Source: Geothrix sp. (GTDB lineage Bacteria > Acidobacteriota > Holophagae > Holophagales > Holophagaceae). Taken from it: DNA of 64,000 bases. The DNA is taken from assembly GCA_019449415.1 (NCBI GenBank), contig JAGRPP010000027.1, forward strand, positions 33,273 to 97,272, given 5' to 3'. The notes under the pieces are model-generated. The model had not been told where the DNA came from. It searched no databases and was given only the letters and a program-made list of their open reading frames with translations. A program made the position numbers and the translations under genes. Each line of letters opens with the position of its first letter. Positions within the stretch are counted from its first letter, which is position 1. Of the stretch, positions 27,358-35,596 are shown in pieces.

Positions 27358-28503
27358 ATGCGCGTTTCCACCCTCCTTGCCGTCGTCTTCTCCGCCGCCC
27401 TGCAGGCCGCGCCACCCGTGCTGATGCTCAGCGCAGATGGACTGGGCGCGAACCAGTTCAGCGCCCGCACCATGCCGGGGCTCTGGGCGCTGTCGGAACA
27501 GGGCCGGCGCGGGGAGGGTCTGCCGCCCTTCCCCGCCACCACCTTCAACGGCCATGTGACCCTGGCCACGGGCTGCTGGCCCGAGCACCACGGCGTCGTC
27601 GCCAACGGCTACCTGGACCCGGCCACGAAGGCCCTGGTCCCCACGGCTTCCCGCACCGAGGATGTCCAGCGGGAACCGCTCTGGGTGGCCGCCACCCGTA
27701 GCGGCGTGCGCACGGCCGTCTTCCAGTGGGTGGGCGCCACGGGCCTCTGGGAGGGCGTCAGCCCCTGGCGCCTCGAGACCTTCCGCGCGGGGCGGCCGGA
27801 TTCGGAGGCCCTCGCCTTCAGCGAAGCCGCCCTCAAGGATGGCGCCGGGCTCGTCATGACCTATCTCTCTGGCACCGACGAGGAGGGCCACCTTCAGGGC
27901 CCCCACAGTGCTGAGGCTGAGGCCAAGCTGAAGCGCATGGACGAAGAGCTGGCGCCCTGGCTCCGCCGGATGCAGGCCGAGCATCCGGGTCTGCGCGTCA
28001 TCGTCGCCGCGGACCATGGCATGGCGCCCATGCGCCGCCGCATCCACCTGCCCACGCTGCTGGATGGCATCGGCAGCGAGCTGATCACTCACGGGGGCAG
28101 CGCCTACATCTACCTGCAGAACCCCAAGGATGCGCCCCGGGCCCTGTCCCGCCTGCGCGGGGCCGGGCTCCAGGCCTGGACCCGGGACCGCGTGCCCACC
28201 CGGTACCACCTGTCGGGAAACCCCCGGGTGGGCGACCTGGTGGTGCTGGCCAAGGAGGGACAGTGGCTCTCGAAGGCCCGGTCCAGCCGCGAGGAGCAGG
28301 ATGAGCGCCATGGCCGCCACGGCGCCCACGCCTATACCTCCGAAACCCCGGCCATGCACACCTGGCTCATCGTGCTCGGTGCCGGCCACGGCCCCCTCGG
28401 CCCGGTGCCGCTCTGGGACCTCGCGCCCACCGTGGCCTCCTGGCTGGACCTCCGCTGGGCCCGGCAACCGGACGGGAAGGCCGTGCCCAGCCTCGTGAAG
28501 TGA
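27358..28503 (+). CDS. Exported type I phosphodiesterase / nucleotide pyrophosphatase-like protein
   Basis: A 381-residue alkaline phosphatase superfamily protein with a signal peptide (STLLAVVFSAALQAAPP). VLMLSADGLGANQFSA holds the first metal-binding Asp, FPATTFNGHVTLATGCWPE the Thr nucleophile region, YLSGTDEEGHLQGPHSAE the Asp/His metal ligands, and VIVAADHGMAP the distal Asp-His pair. Members hydrolyse phosphodiester bonds of nucleotides or lipids in the periplasm. Substrate unknown. It converges with the transporter gene, with one base between the stops. Confidence 0.88.
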   Translation: MRVSTLLAVVFSAALQAAPPVLMLSADGLGANQFSARTMPGLWALSEQGRRGEGLPPFPATTFNGHVTLATGCWPEHHGVVANGYLDPATKALVPTASRTEDVQREPLWVAATRSGVRTAVFQWVGATGLWEGVSPWRLETFRAGRPDSEALAFSEAALKDGAGLVMTYLSGTDEEGHLQGPHSAEAEAKLKRMDEELAPWLRRMQAEHPGLRVIVAADHGMAPMRRRIHLPTLLDGIGSELITHGGSAYIYLQNPKDAPRALSRLRGAGLQAWTRDRVPTRYHLSGNPRVGDLVVLAKEGQWLSKARSSREEQDERHGRHGAHAYTSETPAMHTWLIVLGAGHGPLGPVPLWDLAPTVASWLDLRWARQPDGKAVPSLVK

Positions 28504-28504
28504 A

Positions 28505-30190
28505 TCAGGGAATCAGAGCCAGCAGCACCTGGGCCAGAACGATCTTCAGGATCGTGGCCAGGGGATAGACCGTGGCAAAGCCCACATTGGGCAGGTCGTT
28601 GCCCGTGTGGTGGTTCGCGTAGCCCAGCACCACCGGCTGGGTGTGGGTACCCGCCACGATGCCGAACATGATGTTGAGCGGGATGCGAAACACCTTGTAG
28701 CCCAGCAGCATCGTCAGGGAATCCGCCACGAGACAGACCAGCAGGGCCGCCCCCAGGAAGAGGGGGAGCACTGACGCGTCCTTCGACATGATGGCCCGGA
28801 AACCCTCACCCGAGATCACGCCGATGCCCGCGGCGAACAGCACCAGGCCGAACTGCCGGATGGTGTGGTTGGCGCTGTAGGGGAAGTTCCAGACCAGGGG
28901 CCCGATGCGGTGGAACCGGCCGAGGATCAGCGCCACGGCCAGGGGACCGCCCGCGAAGCCCAGCTTGAAGACGATGCCGTGACCCAGTGGAATGGGCAAC
29001 TGGCCCAGGGCAAGCCCAGCGGCCAGCCCCATGGCGAAGGTGAGGAAGCTCACCTCGCTGAGGGCCCGGTAGCTGTCGCCGAAGAACTCCTCGATGGCCT
29101 CGATGTTGTCCCGGCGCGTGGTCACCCGCACGCGGTCACCCAGCTCCAGCACCGTGTCGCCATCCGGCACGAACCAGAGGTCGCCCCGCCGGACGCGGGT
29201 GATGATGGCCTGGTGCTTGTTCACGAGGTCGAGCTTCCCGAGGGGGACGCCCACCACATCCCAGCGCGATACAAACACCCGCGTGGCGTCGAGGGCGCTC
29301 TGGTCGCGGTCCAACTCCACATGGCTGCGCTCGCCGATGAGGGCCTCCACCTGGATGAGGTCGTCCGGCGACCCCACGACCGTCACCAGGTCATCCAGCT
29401 TCAGCCGGAATTCGGGCCCCGGCAGCAGCAGCTCCGCCTTGCGCAGCACCCGGCCGAAGACCACATGGAAGCGGCCCGCCGCGCGGATCTCGCGCTTGGT
29501 CAGGGATTCGGCCTCGGGCTTCGTCACCCGCAGCGTCCAGACCTCCAGCTTCTGGTGCCCGGTCTGGTAGTCCTTGAGGCCATCGGCCTCCTCCTGCAGG
29601 TTCACGCGGAACACCTTCGAGCTGATGAGGATGATCAGCATGGGCACCAGCACGCCGATGGGGTAGGCGATGGCGGAGGCCACGGTGGGCTGGGCCAGTT
29701 CCACGGGCCCCACGCCCGCCATGGTCTTCACGCGCTCGATGACACCCGCCAGGGCCGGCATGTTGGTGAAGCTGCCCGTGAGCAGGCCCGCGGCGTAGCG
29801 GGCGTTGAAGCCCAGCAGGCGGGCGAGCAGCACCACGAAGCCCGTGGAGGCGAGCATCACCAGGAAGACCACCGCGTTCTTCTTCATCCCCTCGCGGCTG
29901 AAGGCGGCCCAGAAGCTGTGGGAGATGGAAAGGCCCATGGCATAGACGAACACCGCCAGACCCAGCTCATAGACCAGCTTCATCTCCTTGGAGATGTCCT
30001 TCTTCAGGCCGGCATCCAGGCCCGGCGCCATCACCAGCGCGCCCAGGGCGATCCCCGCAAAGAGGATGCTGGCGATGCCGAAGGAGGCTCCGGCGATGCG
30101 GATCTTGCTAATGGGGTAGCCCAGCGCCACCACCGCGAACAGCATCAACAGCGGGTTGTGTGCGAAGAAGAAGAGAACCTGCTCGATCAT
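28505..30190 (-). CDS. YidE/YbjL-type transporter with two RCK_C domains
   Basis: A 561-residue inner-membrane protein with about ten transmembrane segments in two halves (residues 1-190 and 390-561). Between them lie two TrkA-C-like regulatory domains (GRVLRKAELLLPGPEFRLKL and LGKLDLVNKHQAIITRVRRG with LELGDRVRVTTRRD). This architecture is that of the aspartate:alanine exchanger family. LLTGSFTNMPALAGV and IVAGTHTQPVVLGYANHHTG are re-entrant loop-like motifs. The substrate cannot be named. An aminotransferase gene follows upstream on the same strand, 32 bp away. Confidence 0.85.
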   Translation of the reverse strand: MIEQVLFFFAHNPLLMLFAVVALGYPISKIRIAGASFGIASILFAGIALGALVMAPGLDAGLKKDISKEMKLVYELGLAVFVYAMGLSISHSFWAAFSREGMKKNAVVFLVMLASTGFVVLLARLLGFNARYAAGLLTGSFTNMPALAGVIERVKTMAGVGPVELAQPTVASAIAYPIGVLVPMLIILISSKVFRVNLQEEADGLKDYQTGHQKLEVWTLRVTKPEAESLTKREIRAAGRFHVVFGRVLRKAELLLPGPEFRLKLDDLVTVVGSPDDLIQVEALIGERSHVELDRDQSALDATRVFVSRWDVVGVPLGKLDLVNKHQAIITRVRRGDLWFVPDGDTVLELGDRVRVTTRRDNIEAIEEFFGDSYRALSEVSFLTFAMGLAAGLALGQLPIPLGHGIVFKLGFAGGPLAVALILGRFHRIGPLVWNFPYSANHTIRQFGLVLFAAGIGVISGEGFRAIMSKDASVLPLFLGAALLVCLVADSLTMLLGYKVFRIPLNIMFGIVAGTHTQPVVLGYANHHTGNDLPNVGFATVYPLATILKIVLAQVLLALIP

Positions 30191-30222
30191 GTCCGCTCCA
30201 CGCCTGCTGGCTTACTAGGGGC

Positions 30223-31257
30223 TCATGTCAACCGCTTGATGGCCGCCACCAGGGCTTCCACCTCGCCGGGCTGCGCGTCCGGAAGCATCGAAAAGCGAAG
30301 CACCGATCGCGCGTCGTCCAAACTATACCCCAAGGTCGTGATTGCATGACTGGGCTTCACCGCACCGCTGTGGCAGGCGCTCCCGGTGCTGACGGCGAAC
30401 CCTGTCAGGTCCAGGGAGGCATGCAGGGCCTCCCCGTTCCGGCCCCGGAACAAGGCGCAGGTTGTATTTGGCAGGCGTGGGGAGCCCCCGCCGATGACCT
30501 CGATGTCCCGGTTCCAGGATGTGATTTCCGTCTCGAAGGCATCCCGCAGCGACGCCAGCTCCGCGTTCGCCCTTTGACGCTCCGTCAAGTGCCGCGTGGC
30601 GGCCGCCAGCCCCAGGATGGCGGGCAGATCCTCCGTGCCTCCCCTGCGACGGCGCTCTTGGGGCCCCTCCATCAGGGCCTCCCAGGGCAGGCCCGGCCGC
30701 ATCCACAGCAGGGCCGCGCCGCGGGGGCCGCCCATCTTGTGGCCGCTGAACACCGCCGCGTCGCAGTCCGACAGATCCACGGCCACCTTCCCCCAGGCCT
30801 GGCAGCCGTCCTTGATGCGAACCGCATCCAGCACGGACGGCATCCCGTAGAGGATCCCCGTCTCGTTGTTGGCGGCCATCTGCACCACGGCAGCGCAATC
30901 CGCGGGCAGTTCCGGCAGCCAGCTCACCCGCGACCAGTCCCGCAGGGGATTCAGGCAGGCGCTGTGCTCCCCCGGGAACACCGCCGCGGGCCGGTCCCCC
31001 AGGGCGGGCTGCAGTCCCCGGATGAGCAGGTGCAGGGCTTCCGTGGCGCTGGCGCAGAAGACCAGCTCCCCCGGCGCCACGCCCAGGGAGGCCGCGATCT
31101 CCCGCCGGGCCTCCTCGAGGCGATGCCGGGCCCGCTGCCCTTCCCGGTGGGTGCTGGTGGGGTTGGCCCAGTCCTCAGCCATGGCCCGCCGCACGGCCTC
31201 CACCGCCTCCGGGTGGGGCGGCGCGCTGGCGTTGGCGTCGAAGTAGAGCCTGGGCAT
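30223..31257 (-). CDS. NifS/IscS-like class V aminotransferase (cysteine desulfurase)
   Basis: A 344-residue PLP enzyme. LYFDANASAPPHPEAVEAV, NPTSTHREGQRARHRLEEAR and VVQMAANNETG are cysteine-desulfurase blocks; the PLP lysine is in VFSGHKMGGPRGAALLW and the active-site Cys in STGSACHSGAVKPSH. It would release sulfur from cysteine for Fe-S cluster or thiolation chemistry. The C terminus ends soon after RSVLRFSM, lacking the extended IscU-docking tail of IscS. The ATG at 31257 is chosen because the protein then begins at the family start. Its start codon is only 22 bp from that of the divergent nucleotidase gene. Confidence 0.87.
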   Translation of the reverse strand: MPRLYFDANASAPPHPEAVEAVRRAMAEDWANPTSTHREGQRARHRLEEARREIAASLGVAPGELVFCASATEALHLLIRGLQPALGDRPAAVFPGEHSACLNPLRDWSRVSWLPELPADCAAVVQMAANNETGILYGMPSVLDAVRIKDGCQAWGKVAVDLSDCDAAVFSGHKMGGPRGAALLWMRPGLPWEALMEGPQERRRRGGTEDLPAILGLAAATRHLTERQRANAELASLRDAFETEITSWNRDIEVIGGGSPRLPNTTCALFRGRNGEALHASLDLTGFAVSTGSACHSGAVKPSHAITTLGYSLDDARSVLRFSMLPDAQPGEVEALVAAIKRLT

Positions 31258-31279
31258 GACCTCAATGTACCCTGAGGCC

Positions 31280-32206
31280 ATGCCCAAATCCCTGGAAGGC
31301 AAGCTCGTCGTCGCCATCTCCTCCCGCGCGCTGTTCGATTTCGAGGAGGAGAACCGGGTCTTCGAGGAATCGGACGACCGCGCCTACATGGAGCTCCAGC
31401 TGTCGCGGCTCGATGTGCCCGCCAAGCCCGGCGTGGCCTTCCCGCTGGTGAAGAAGCTGCTGGCCTTCAACACAGATGACGAAGGCCGCGTGGCCGTGGT
31501 GATCCTCTCCCGCAACGATCCCGTGAGCGGCCTGCGGGTCTTCCGCAGCGCCCAGGAGTCGAACCTCCAGTTGGAGCGTGGGGTCTTCACCCGGGGCCGG
31601 AACCCCTATCCCTACCTCACCTCCCTGGGCGCGAACCTGTTCCTGTCCGCCAAGGAGGACGATGTCCGCGCGGCCCTGAACGCGGGCTTCGCCGCCGCCC
31701 GGGTTTACCCCGACAGCGCCCTGGCCGCGGACCGCCACCCGGACGAGATCCGCATCGCCTTCGACGGCGACGCCGTGCTGTTCAGCGACGAGGCCGAGCG
31801 CGTCTACGCCCAGGGCGGCCTGGCGGCCTTCCAGGCCCACGAGATCGAACGGGCCGGCGTCCCCCTGCCCCCCGGCCCTTTCAAGCCCCTGCTGCAGGCC
31901 CTCCAGCCTCTGCAGAACATGGCCGCGGGCGCCCCCATGCGCATCCGGACCGCCCTGGTCACCGCCCGCAGCGCCCCCGCCCACGAGCGCGCCATCCGCA
32001 CCCTCATGGCCTGGAACATCCAGGTGGACGAGGCCATGTTCCTGGGCGGCCTCGAGAAGGCCGACTTCCTGCGCGAGTTCGAGCCCGACTTCTTCTTCGA
32101 CGACCAGACCGGCTATTGCGACACCGCCTCCCGCGTGGGACCGACCGGCCATGTGGTGAGCGGCGTGAAGAACGAGGTTGGCGAGTCTGGACAGGGACCC
32201 CTGTAG
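31280..32206 (+). CDS. 5'-nucleotidase, cytosolic type I-like family
   Basis: A 308-residue protein related to the cN-I family. LVVAISSRALFDFEEENRVF, VAVVILSRNDPVSGLRVF, GANLFLSAKEDDVRAALNAG and IAFDGDAVLFSDEAERVYA are characteristic; the last contains the DxD-like acidic motif of this HAD-related group. FEPDFFFDDQTGYCDTA follows near the C terminus. It should dephosphorylate nucleoside monophosphates. The ATG at 31280 has GAGG upstream; the in-frame start at 31256 overlaps the divergent gene. Confidence 0.85.
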   Translation: MPKSLEGKLVVAISSRALFDFEEENRVFEESDDRAYMELQLSRLDVPAKPGVAFPLVKKLLAFNTDDEGRVAVVILSRNDPVSGLRVFRSAQESNLQLERGVFTRGRNPYPYLTSLGANLFLSAKEDDVRAALNAGFAAARVYPDSALAADRHPDEIRIAFDGDAVLFSDEAERVYAQGGLAAFQAHEIERAGVPLPPGPFKPLLQALQPLQNMAAGAPMRIRTALVTARSAPAHERAIRTLMAWNIQVDEAMFLGGLEKADFLREFEPDFFFDDQTGYCDTASRVGPTGHVVSGVKNEVGESGQGPL

Positions 32207-32268
32207 TCCTCGGAACGCTACGCGTTCCGTGGAGGGTAAAGCCTCTTCCTTAACAAGTTGTCAACCAT

Positions 32269-32307
32269 GCTCCGGAGGTGGACCGCCCCGCGGCCCGCCT
32301 CCGGAGC
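32269..32307. other. Perfect 10-bp inverted repeat in the ftcD leader
   Basis: GCTCCGGAGG at 32269-32278 and CCTCCGGAGC at 32298-32307 pair perfectly around a GC-rich 19-base loop, ending 33 bp before the ftcD start. Each arm itself contains the palindrome CTCCGGAG. It could be an operator for a dimeric regulator or an RNA hairpin in the leader. No U-tract follows, so it is not a standard terminator. A second small hairpin (GGAACGC-TAC-GCGTTCC) lies just downstream of the nucleotidase stop. Confidence 0.45.
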
Positions 32308-32340
32308 CGCCACGGCTAGACTTGAACGAACGGAGGAATC

Positions 32341-34188
32341 ATGTCCCGCAAGCTGGTGGAGTGCGTGCCGAACATCTCGGAAGGCCGGGATGCCGCGAAG
32401 ATCAAGCAGGTGACGGACGCCATCGCCTCGGTGCCGGGGGTCCGGATCCTCGATGTGGATCCGGGCGCGGACACCCACCGCACGGTCATCACCTTCGTGG
32501 GCGAGCCCGAGGCCGTGCTGGCGGGGGCCTTCGCCTGCATCGCGGAGGCCGCCAAGGTCATCGACATGCGCGGGCACCATGGCGCCCACCCCCGCATGGG
32601 CGCCACGGATGTGGTGCCCTTCGTGCCCGTCGAAGGGGTGACCATGGAGGACTGCGCCGAGCTGGCCCGCCGCCTGGGCGCCCGGGTGGCGAAGGATCTT
32701 GCCATTCCCGTCTACCTGTACGAGGCCGCCGCTTCCCGGCCCGAACGCCGCAACCTCGCCGAGGTGCGCCGGGGCGAATACGAAGGCCTGGAGAAAAAGC
32801 TGCAGGATCCGGCGTGGAAGCCCGACTTCGCGGCGCCCTACCACGCCGGCGCCGGCGCCACCATCATCGGGGCCCGGGAATTCCTCGTGGCCTACAATGT
32901 CACGCTGAATTCCGGCGACAAGGCCCACGCCACGGACATCGCCTTCGAGCTCCGCGAGAAGGGCCGCGTGGCCCGACGCGGGCGCATCAAGCCCTACTAT
33001 CAGGCCGGCGAGCTGATCTTCTACGCCGAGGGCAGCTTCCCCTGCGGCAACTGCGACTTCACGGGCGCTTCGTTCCAGGAGACCGTGGATCACTGCGCTT
33101 CGGCCCACGGCTATGACCTGCCCGCCCTCATGCGCTTGAACGATGTGGATCCGGCGAATCCCGTGGGCCAGAAGGTGCGCCGCCGGGGCACCTTCAGCCA
33201 CTGCAAGGCCATCGGCTGGGTTGTGGACTCGTACCGCCGTGCCCAGATCAGCGTGAACCTCACGGACTACAAACAGACCGCGCCCCACACCGTGCTTGAG
33301 GAGGCGCGCCGCCTGGCCGCAGAACGCGGACTCGTGGTCACGGGCAGCGAGATCGTGGGCCTGGTGCCCTTCCAGTGCCTGCGGGCCTCGGGCCGCCACT
33401 ACCTGAAGGCCATGGGCAAGTCCACCGGCGTGCCCACCTCCGACATCCTGCAGACGGCCGTGTTCTCCATGGGCCTGGGCGATGTGGCCCCCTTTGAGAT
33501 CGAGAAGAAGGTGCTGGGCCTGCCCTCGTACGATCCGAAGGCGCTGGTGTCCATGCCGATCCATGCCTTCACCGACGAGGTCAGCCGCGACACGCCGGCG
33601 CCCGGCGGCGGCTCCATCGCGGCCCTTGCGGGCAGTCTGGGTGCGGCGCTGGCCAGCATGGTGGCCAACCTGGCCCAAGGCGGCCCGGATGCCGCCAAGG
33701 ACGCCAAGCTCATCGCCTTGGCCGAGCGGGCCCAGGTCCTGAAGGACCGCCTGATGGTGGCCGTGGACGCCGACACCAACGCCTTCAACGCCTTCATGGA
33801 CGCGCGTCGCCTGCCGGATGCCACGCCCGAGCAGAAGGCGGCCCGCCACGAGGCCATGCAGGCCGGCCTCAAGGTGGCCATCGAGGTCCCCCTGGACACG
33901 GCGAAGACCAGCTTCGAGGCTCTGGAACTGGCCGGCGAGGCCGCCCGCCTGGGCAAGGTGGCCTCCATCACGGATGCGGCCGTGGGCGCCCAGATGGCCC
34001 ATGCGGGCGTCCGCGGCGGCATCTGGAATGTGGTCATCAACCTCAAGGACATCACGGATCCGGGTTATGTGACCGACATGCAGGCCCAGTGCGCGGACCT
34101 GTTGGAGAAGTCCACGGCAAAACTGGGGGAGATCACGGCGTTCGTGGACCAGAAGCTCCTGGACCGCCTGAACAAGGCCAGGAAATAG
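32341..34188 (+). CDS. ftcD: Bifunctional glutamate formimidoyltransferase / formimidoyl-THF cyclodeaminase
   Basis: A 615-residue fused enzyme of histidine degradation and folate metabolism. Residues 1-180 are the N-terminal transferase subdomain (KLVECVPNISEGRDAAKI, LDVDPGADTHRTVITFVG, MRGHHGAHPRMGATDVVPF), 180-300 its C-terminal half, and about 400-610 the cyclodeaminase (FTDEVSRDTPAPGGGSIAAL). It transfers the formimino group from formiminoglutamate to THF and then releases ammonia to give methenyl-THF. An insert with a CxxC pair (GSFPCGNCDFTG) lies in the transferase region. No hut genes are adjacent. GGAGG sits before the ATG. Confidence 0.93.
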   Translation: MSRKLVECVPNISEGRDAAKIKQVTDAIASVPGVRILDVDPGADTHRTVITFVGEPEAVLAGAFACIAEAAKVIDMRGHHGAHPRMGATDVVPFVPVEGVTMEDCAELARRLGARVAKDLAIPVYLYEAAASRPERRNLAEVRRGEYEGLEKKLQDPAWKPDFAAPYHAGAGATIIGAREFLVAYNVTLNSGDKAHATDIAFELREKGRVARRGRIKPYYQAGELIFYAEGSFPCGNCDFTGASFQETVDHCASAHGYDLPALMRLNDVDPANPVGQKVRRRGTFSHCKAIGWVVDSYRRAQISVNLTDYKQTAPHTVLEEARRLAAERGLVVTGSEIVGLVPFQCLRASGRHYLKAMGKSTGVPTSDILQTAVFSMGLGDVAPFEIEKKVLGLPSYDPKALVSMPIHAFTDEVSRDTPAPGGGSIAALAGSLGAALASMVANLAQGGPDAAKDAKLIALAERAQVLKDRLMVAVDADTNAFNAFMDARRLPDATPEQKAARHEAMQAGLKVAIEVPLDTAKTSFEALELAGEAARLGKVASITDAAVGAQMAHAGVRGGIWNVVINLKDITDPGYVTDMQAQCADLLEKSTAKLGEITAFVDQKLLDRLNKARK

Positions 34189-34191
34189 GGG

Positions 34192-34875
34192 CTACTCCGC
34201 CATCCAGAAGAACAGTGCCGTCATGCGCTTGGTCGCGAGGTCGTGGCCGAAGTAGCCAGTGGCCGAGTGCACCAGGTCCGCCCGGTAGAGCAGCAGCCGG
34301 TTGAAGACATTGGGCACCGCGACATCGGGGTGCCAGGCCTGCAGCGGCAGGCCGGTCACCCCCAGCGCCTCGCGCAGGTTGGCGTGGGGCGGCGGGCAGA
34401 GGTTTCCGCTGAGGGTGCCGTTGGGGTAACGCAGGCGATAGAAGGTGGTACCCGCAGTCGAGGGCGCCCGGGGCGTGAGGTAGATCACGGCCGCGTAGCG
34501 GCACAGCTTCCGCGAATCCGTGTGGGGCCGGGGGCCGGATTCCTTCGCGCCCACCACCTGCACGACATTGTGATTGAGGTAGGCGCCGTCTGGCGCGACC
34601 TCGGACCAGATCCGACGGGCGCCGGTCAGCTCCCGCACCCTGGCCTCCAGCGGCGCCAGTTCCTCGGGGCGCAGGGCGTTCCGGGACCGCATGCCGGGCC
34701 AGGTCTCGGGCGCGTGGGGAAAGCCCAGCTCCCATTCCTCCAGGTTCCGGAAGCGGCCGGCCACGGCCTCCGCATCCGGCAGGATTCCATCCACGATCCA
34801 GTAGTCCCGGCCCTCCTGGGGCTTCCGGTAGGGCAGCGAAGGCAGCCGCTGGGGCGCAGGTCCGGACAGGGGCAT
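34192..34875 (-). CDS. Putative 2OG-Fe(II)-oxygenase-like protein (DUF6445-like)
   Basis: A 227-residue cytoplasmic protein. PRPHTDSRKLCRYAAVIYLT, GTTFYRLRYPNG, and LLYRADLVHSATGYFGHD followed by KRMTALFFW arrange a His-x-Asp, a distal His and an Arg as in the double-stranded beta-helix of 2-oxoglutarate oxygenases. I recognise the pattern as close to DUF6445. The substrate is unknown; relatives often sit near peptide or tryptophan-modifying genes, which is not the case here. It is convergent with ftcD with 3 bp between stops. Confidence 0.6.
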   Translation of the reverse strand: MPLSGPAPQRLPSLPYRKPQEGRDYWIVDGILPDAEAVAGRFRNLEEWELGFPHAPETWPGMRSRNALRPEELAPLEARVRELTGARRIWSEVAPDGAYLNHNVVQVVGAKESGPRPHTDSRKLCRYAAVIYLTPRAPSTAGTTFYRLRYPNGTLSGNLCPPPHANLREALGVTGLPLQAWHPDVAVPNVFNRLLLYRADLVHSATGYFGHDLATKRMTALFFWMAE

Positions 34876-34918
34876 GGAACTTCTCCAAAAGGGGGGTCAT
34901 CTAGCCTACACCGGGCAT

Positions 34919-34946
34919 GACAAGGGGGCCTCGCGGCCCCCTTGTC
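34919..34946 (-). terminator. GC-rich hairpin after the cache-domain gene
   Basis: GACAAGGGGGCC at 34919-34930 and GGCCCCCTTGTC at 34935-34946 form a perfect 12-bp stem with a four-base loop. It lies 18 bp past the stop of the cache-domain gene on the minus strand. No strong U-run follows, so termination may be partial, or the hairpin may protect the mRNA 3' end. Confidence 0.6.
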
Positions 34947-34964
34947 GAGTCCTCGAAGCCGCGC

Positions 34965-35423
34965 CTACTCGTAGATGCCGGCGCCGATGACCATGCCGTT
35001 CACCAGTTCCACCCAGGAGGCCTTCTTCATGACCTTGTTGCCCTGGGCCGGGTTCAGCTCCTTGTATTCGATCCAGCCGCTGCCCTTTTCCTTGACCATC
35101 TTGGTCCAGTCCTGGATCCAGGGCTTGCCGTCGGGATCCTTGGCGGCCCAGCGGTTGATGCCCACCAGTTCGCGCCGCACGCCATGCGCCAGGACCTTGC
35201 CTTCCTGGTCGTAGACGAAGATGTAGAGGTCGTGATTCTGCCCCTTGACGAAGTGGAACTGGCCCTTGGGCCCGCTCACCTCCTCCAGGAACTTCTCCTT
35301 GGGGTTCTTCTTGGCGAAGTCCACAGCCTGCTTCACGAAGGCCTTGGCCTGGTCGCGGGTCTGGGCGGCGAGGGGAAATGCCATTGTGATCGCCATGGCC
35401 AGGATTGCCCATGTCTTGCGCAT
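34965..35423 (-). CDS. Exported single-cache-domain protein
   Basis: A 152-residue protein with a signal peptide (TWAILAMAITMAFPLAAQ). The rest matches a soluble single cache domain: AKAFVKQAVDFAKKNPKEKF, LYIFVYDQEGKVLAHGVRRE, INRWAAKDPDGKPWIQDW and SGWIEYKELNP. Such stand-alone cache proteins bind small ligands in the periplasm. It is divergent from a chemoreceptor gene 173 bp away, so it may supply or tune a ligand signal for that receptor. The ATG is preceded by GGAGGAATC. Confidence 0.8.
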   Translation of the reverse strand: MRKTWAILAMAITMAFPLAAQTRDQAKAFVKQAVDFAKKNPKEKFLEEVSGPKGQFHFVKGQNHDLYIFVYDQEGKVLAHGVRRELVGINRWAAKDPDGKPWIQDWTKMVKEKGSGWIEYKELNPAQGNKVMKKASWVELVNGMVIGAGIYE

Positions 35424-35596
35424 GATTCCTCCGTTTGAACCCCAGCGGGGGTTCCTTCCCTAACGGTCTCCTTCGGCCGAATCTTGAAAAAGCAGCCAAC
35501 CCGAAGGTCAAGATGGCCCCGATTCAACTCCCTGCCGGAAATGGCCGAAATAGAATATCTATCGAGAATCAATGGAATGCCAAGGAGTCGCAGGCG

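Noticed and set aside
35500..35596. Possible FliA-type promoter (TCAA-N16-GCCGAAAT) before the chemoreceptor
   Set aside because: The -35 part and spacing are poor; not strong enough to list without transcription data.
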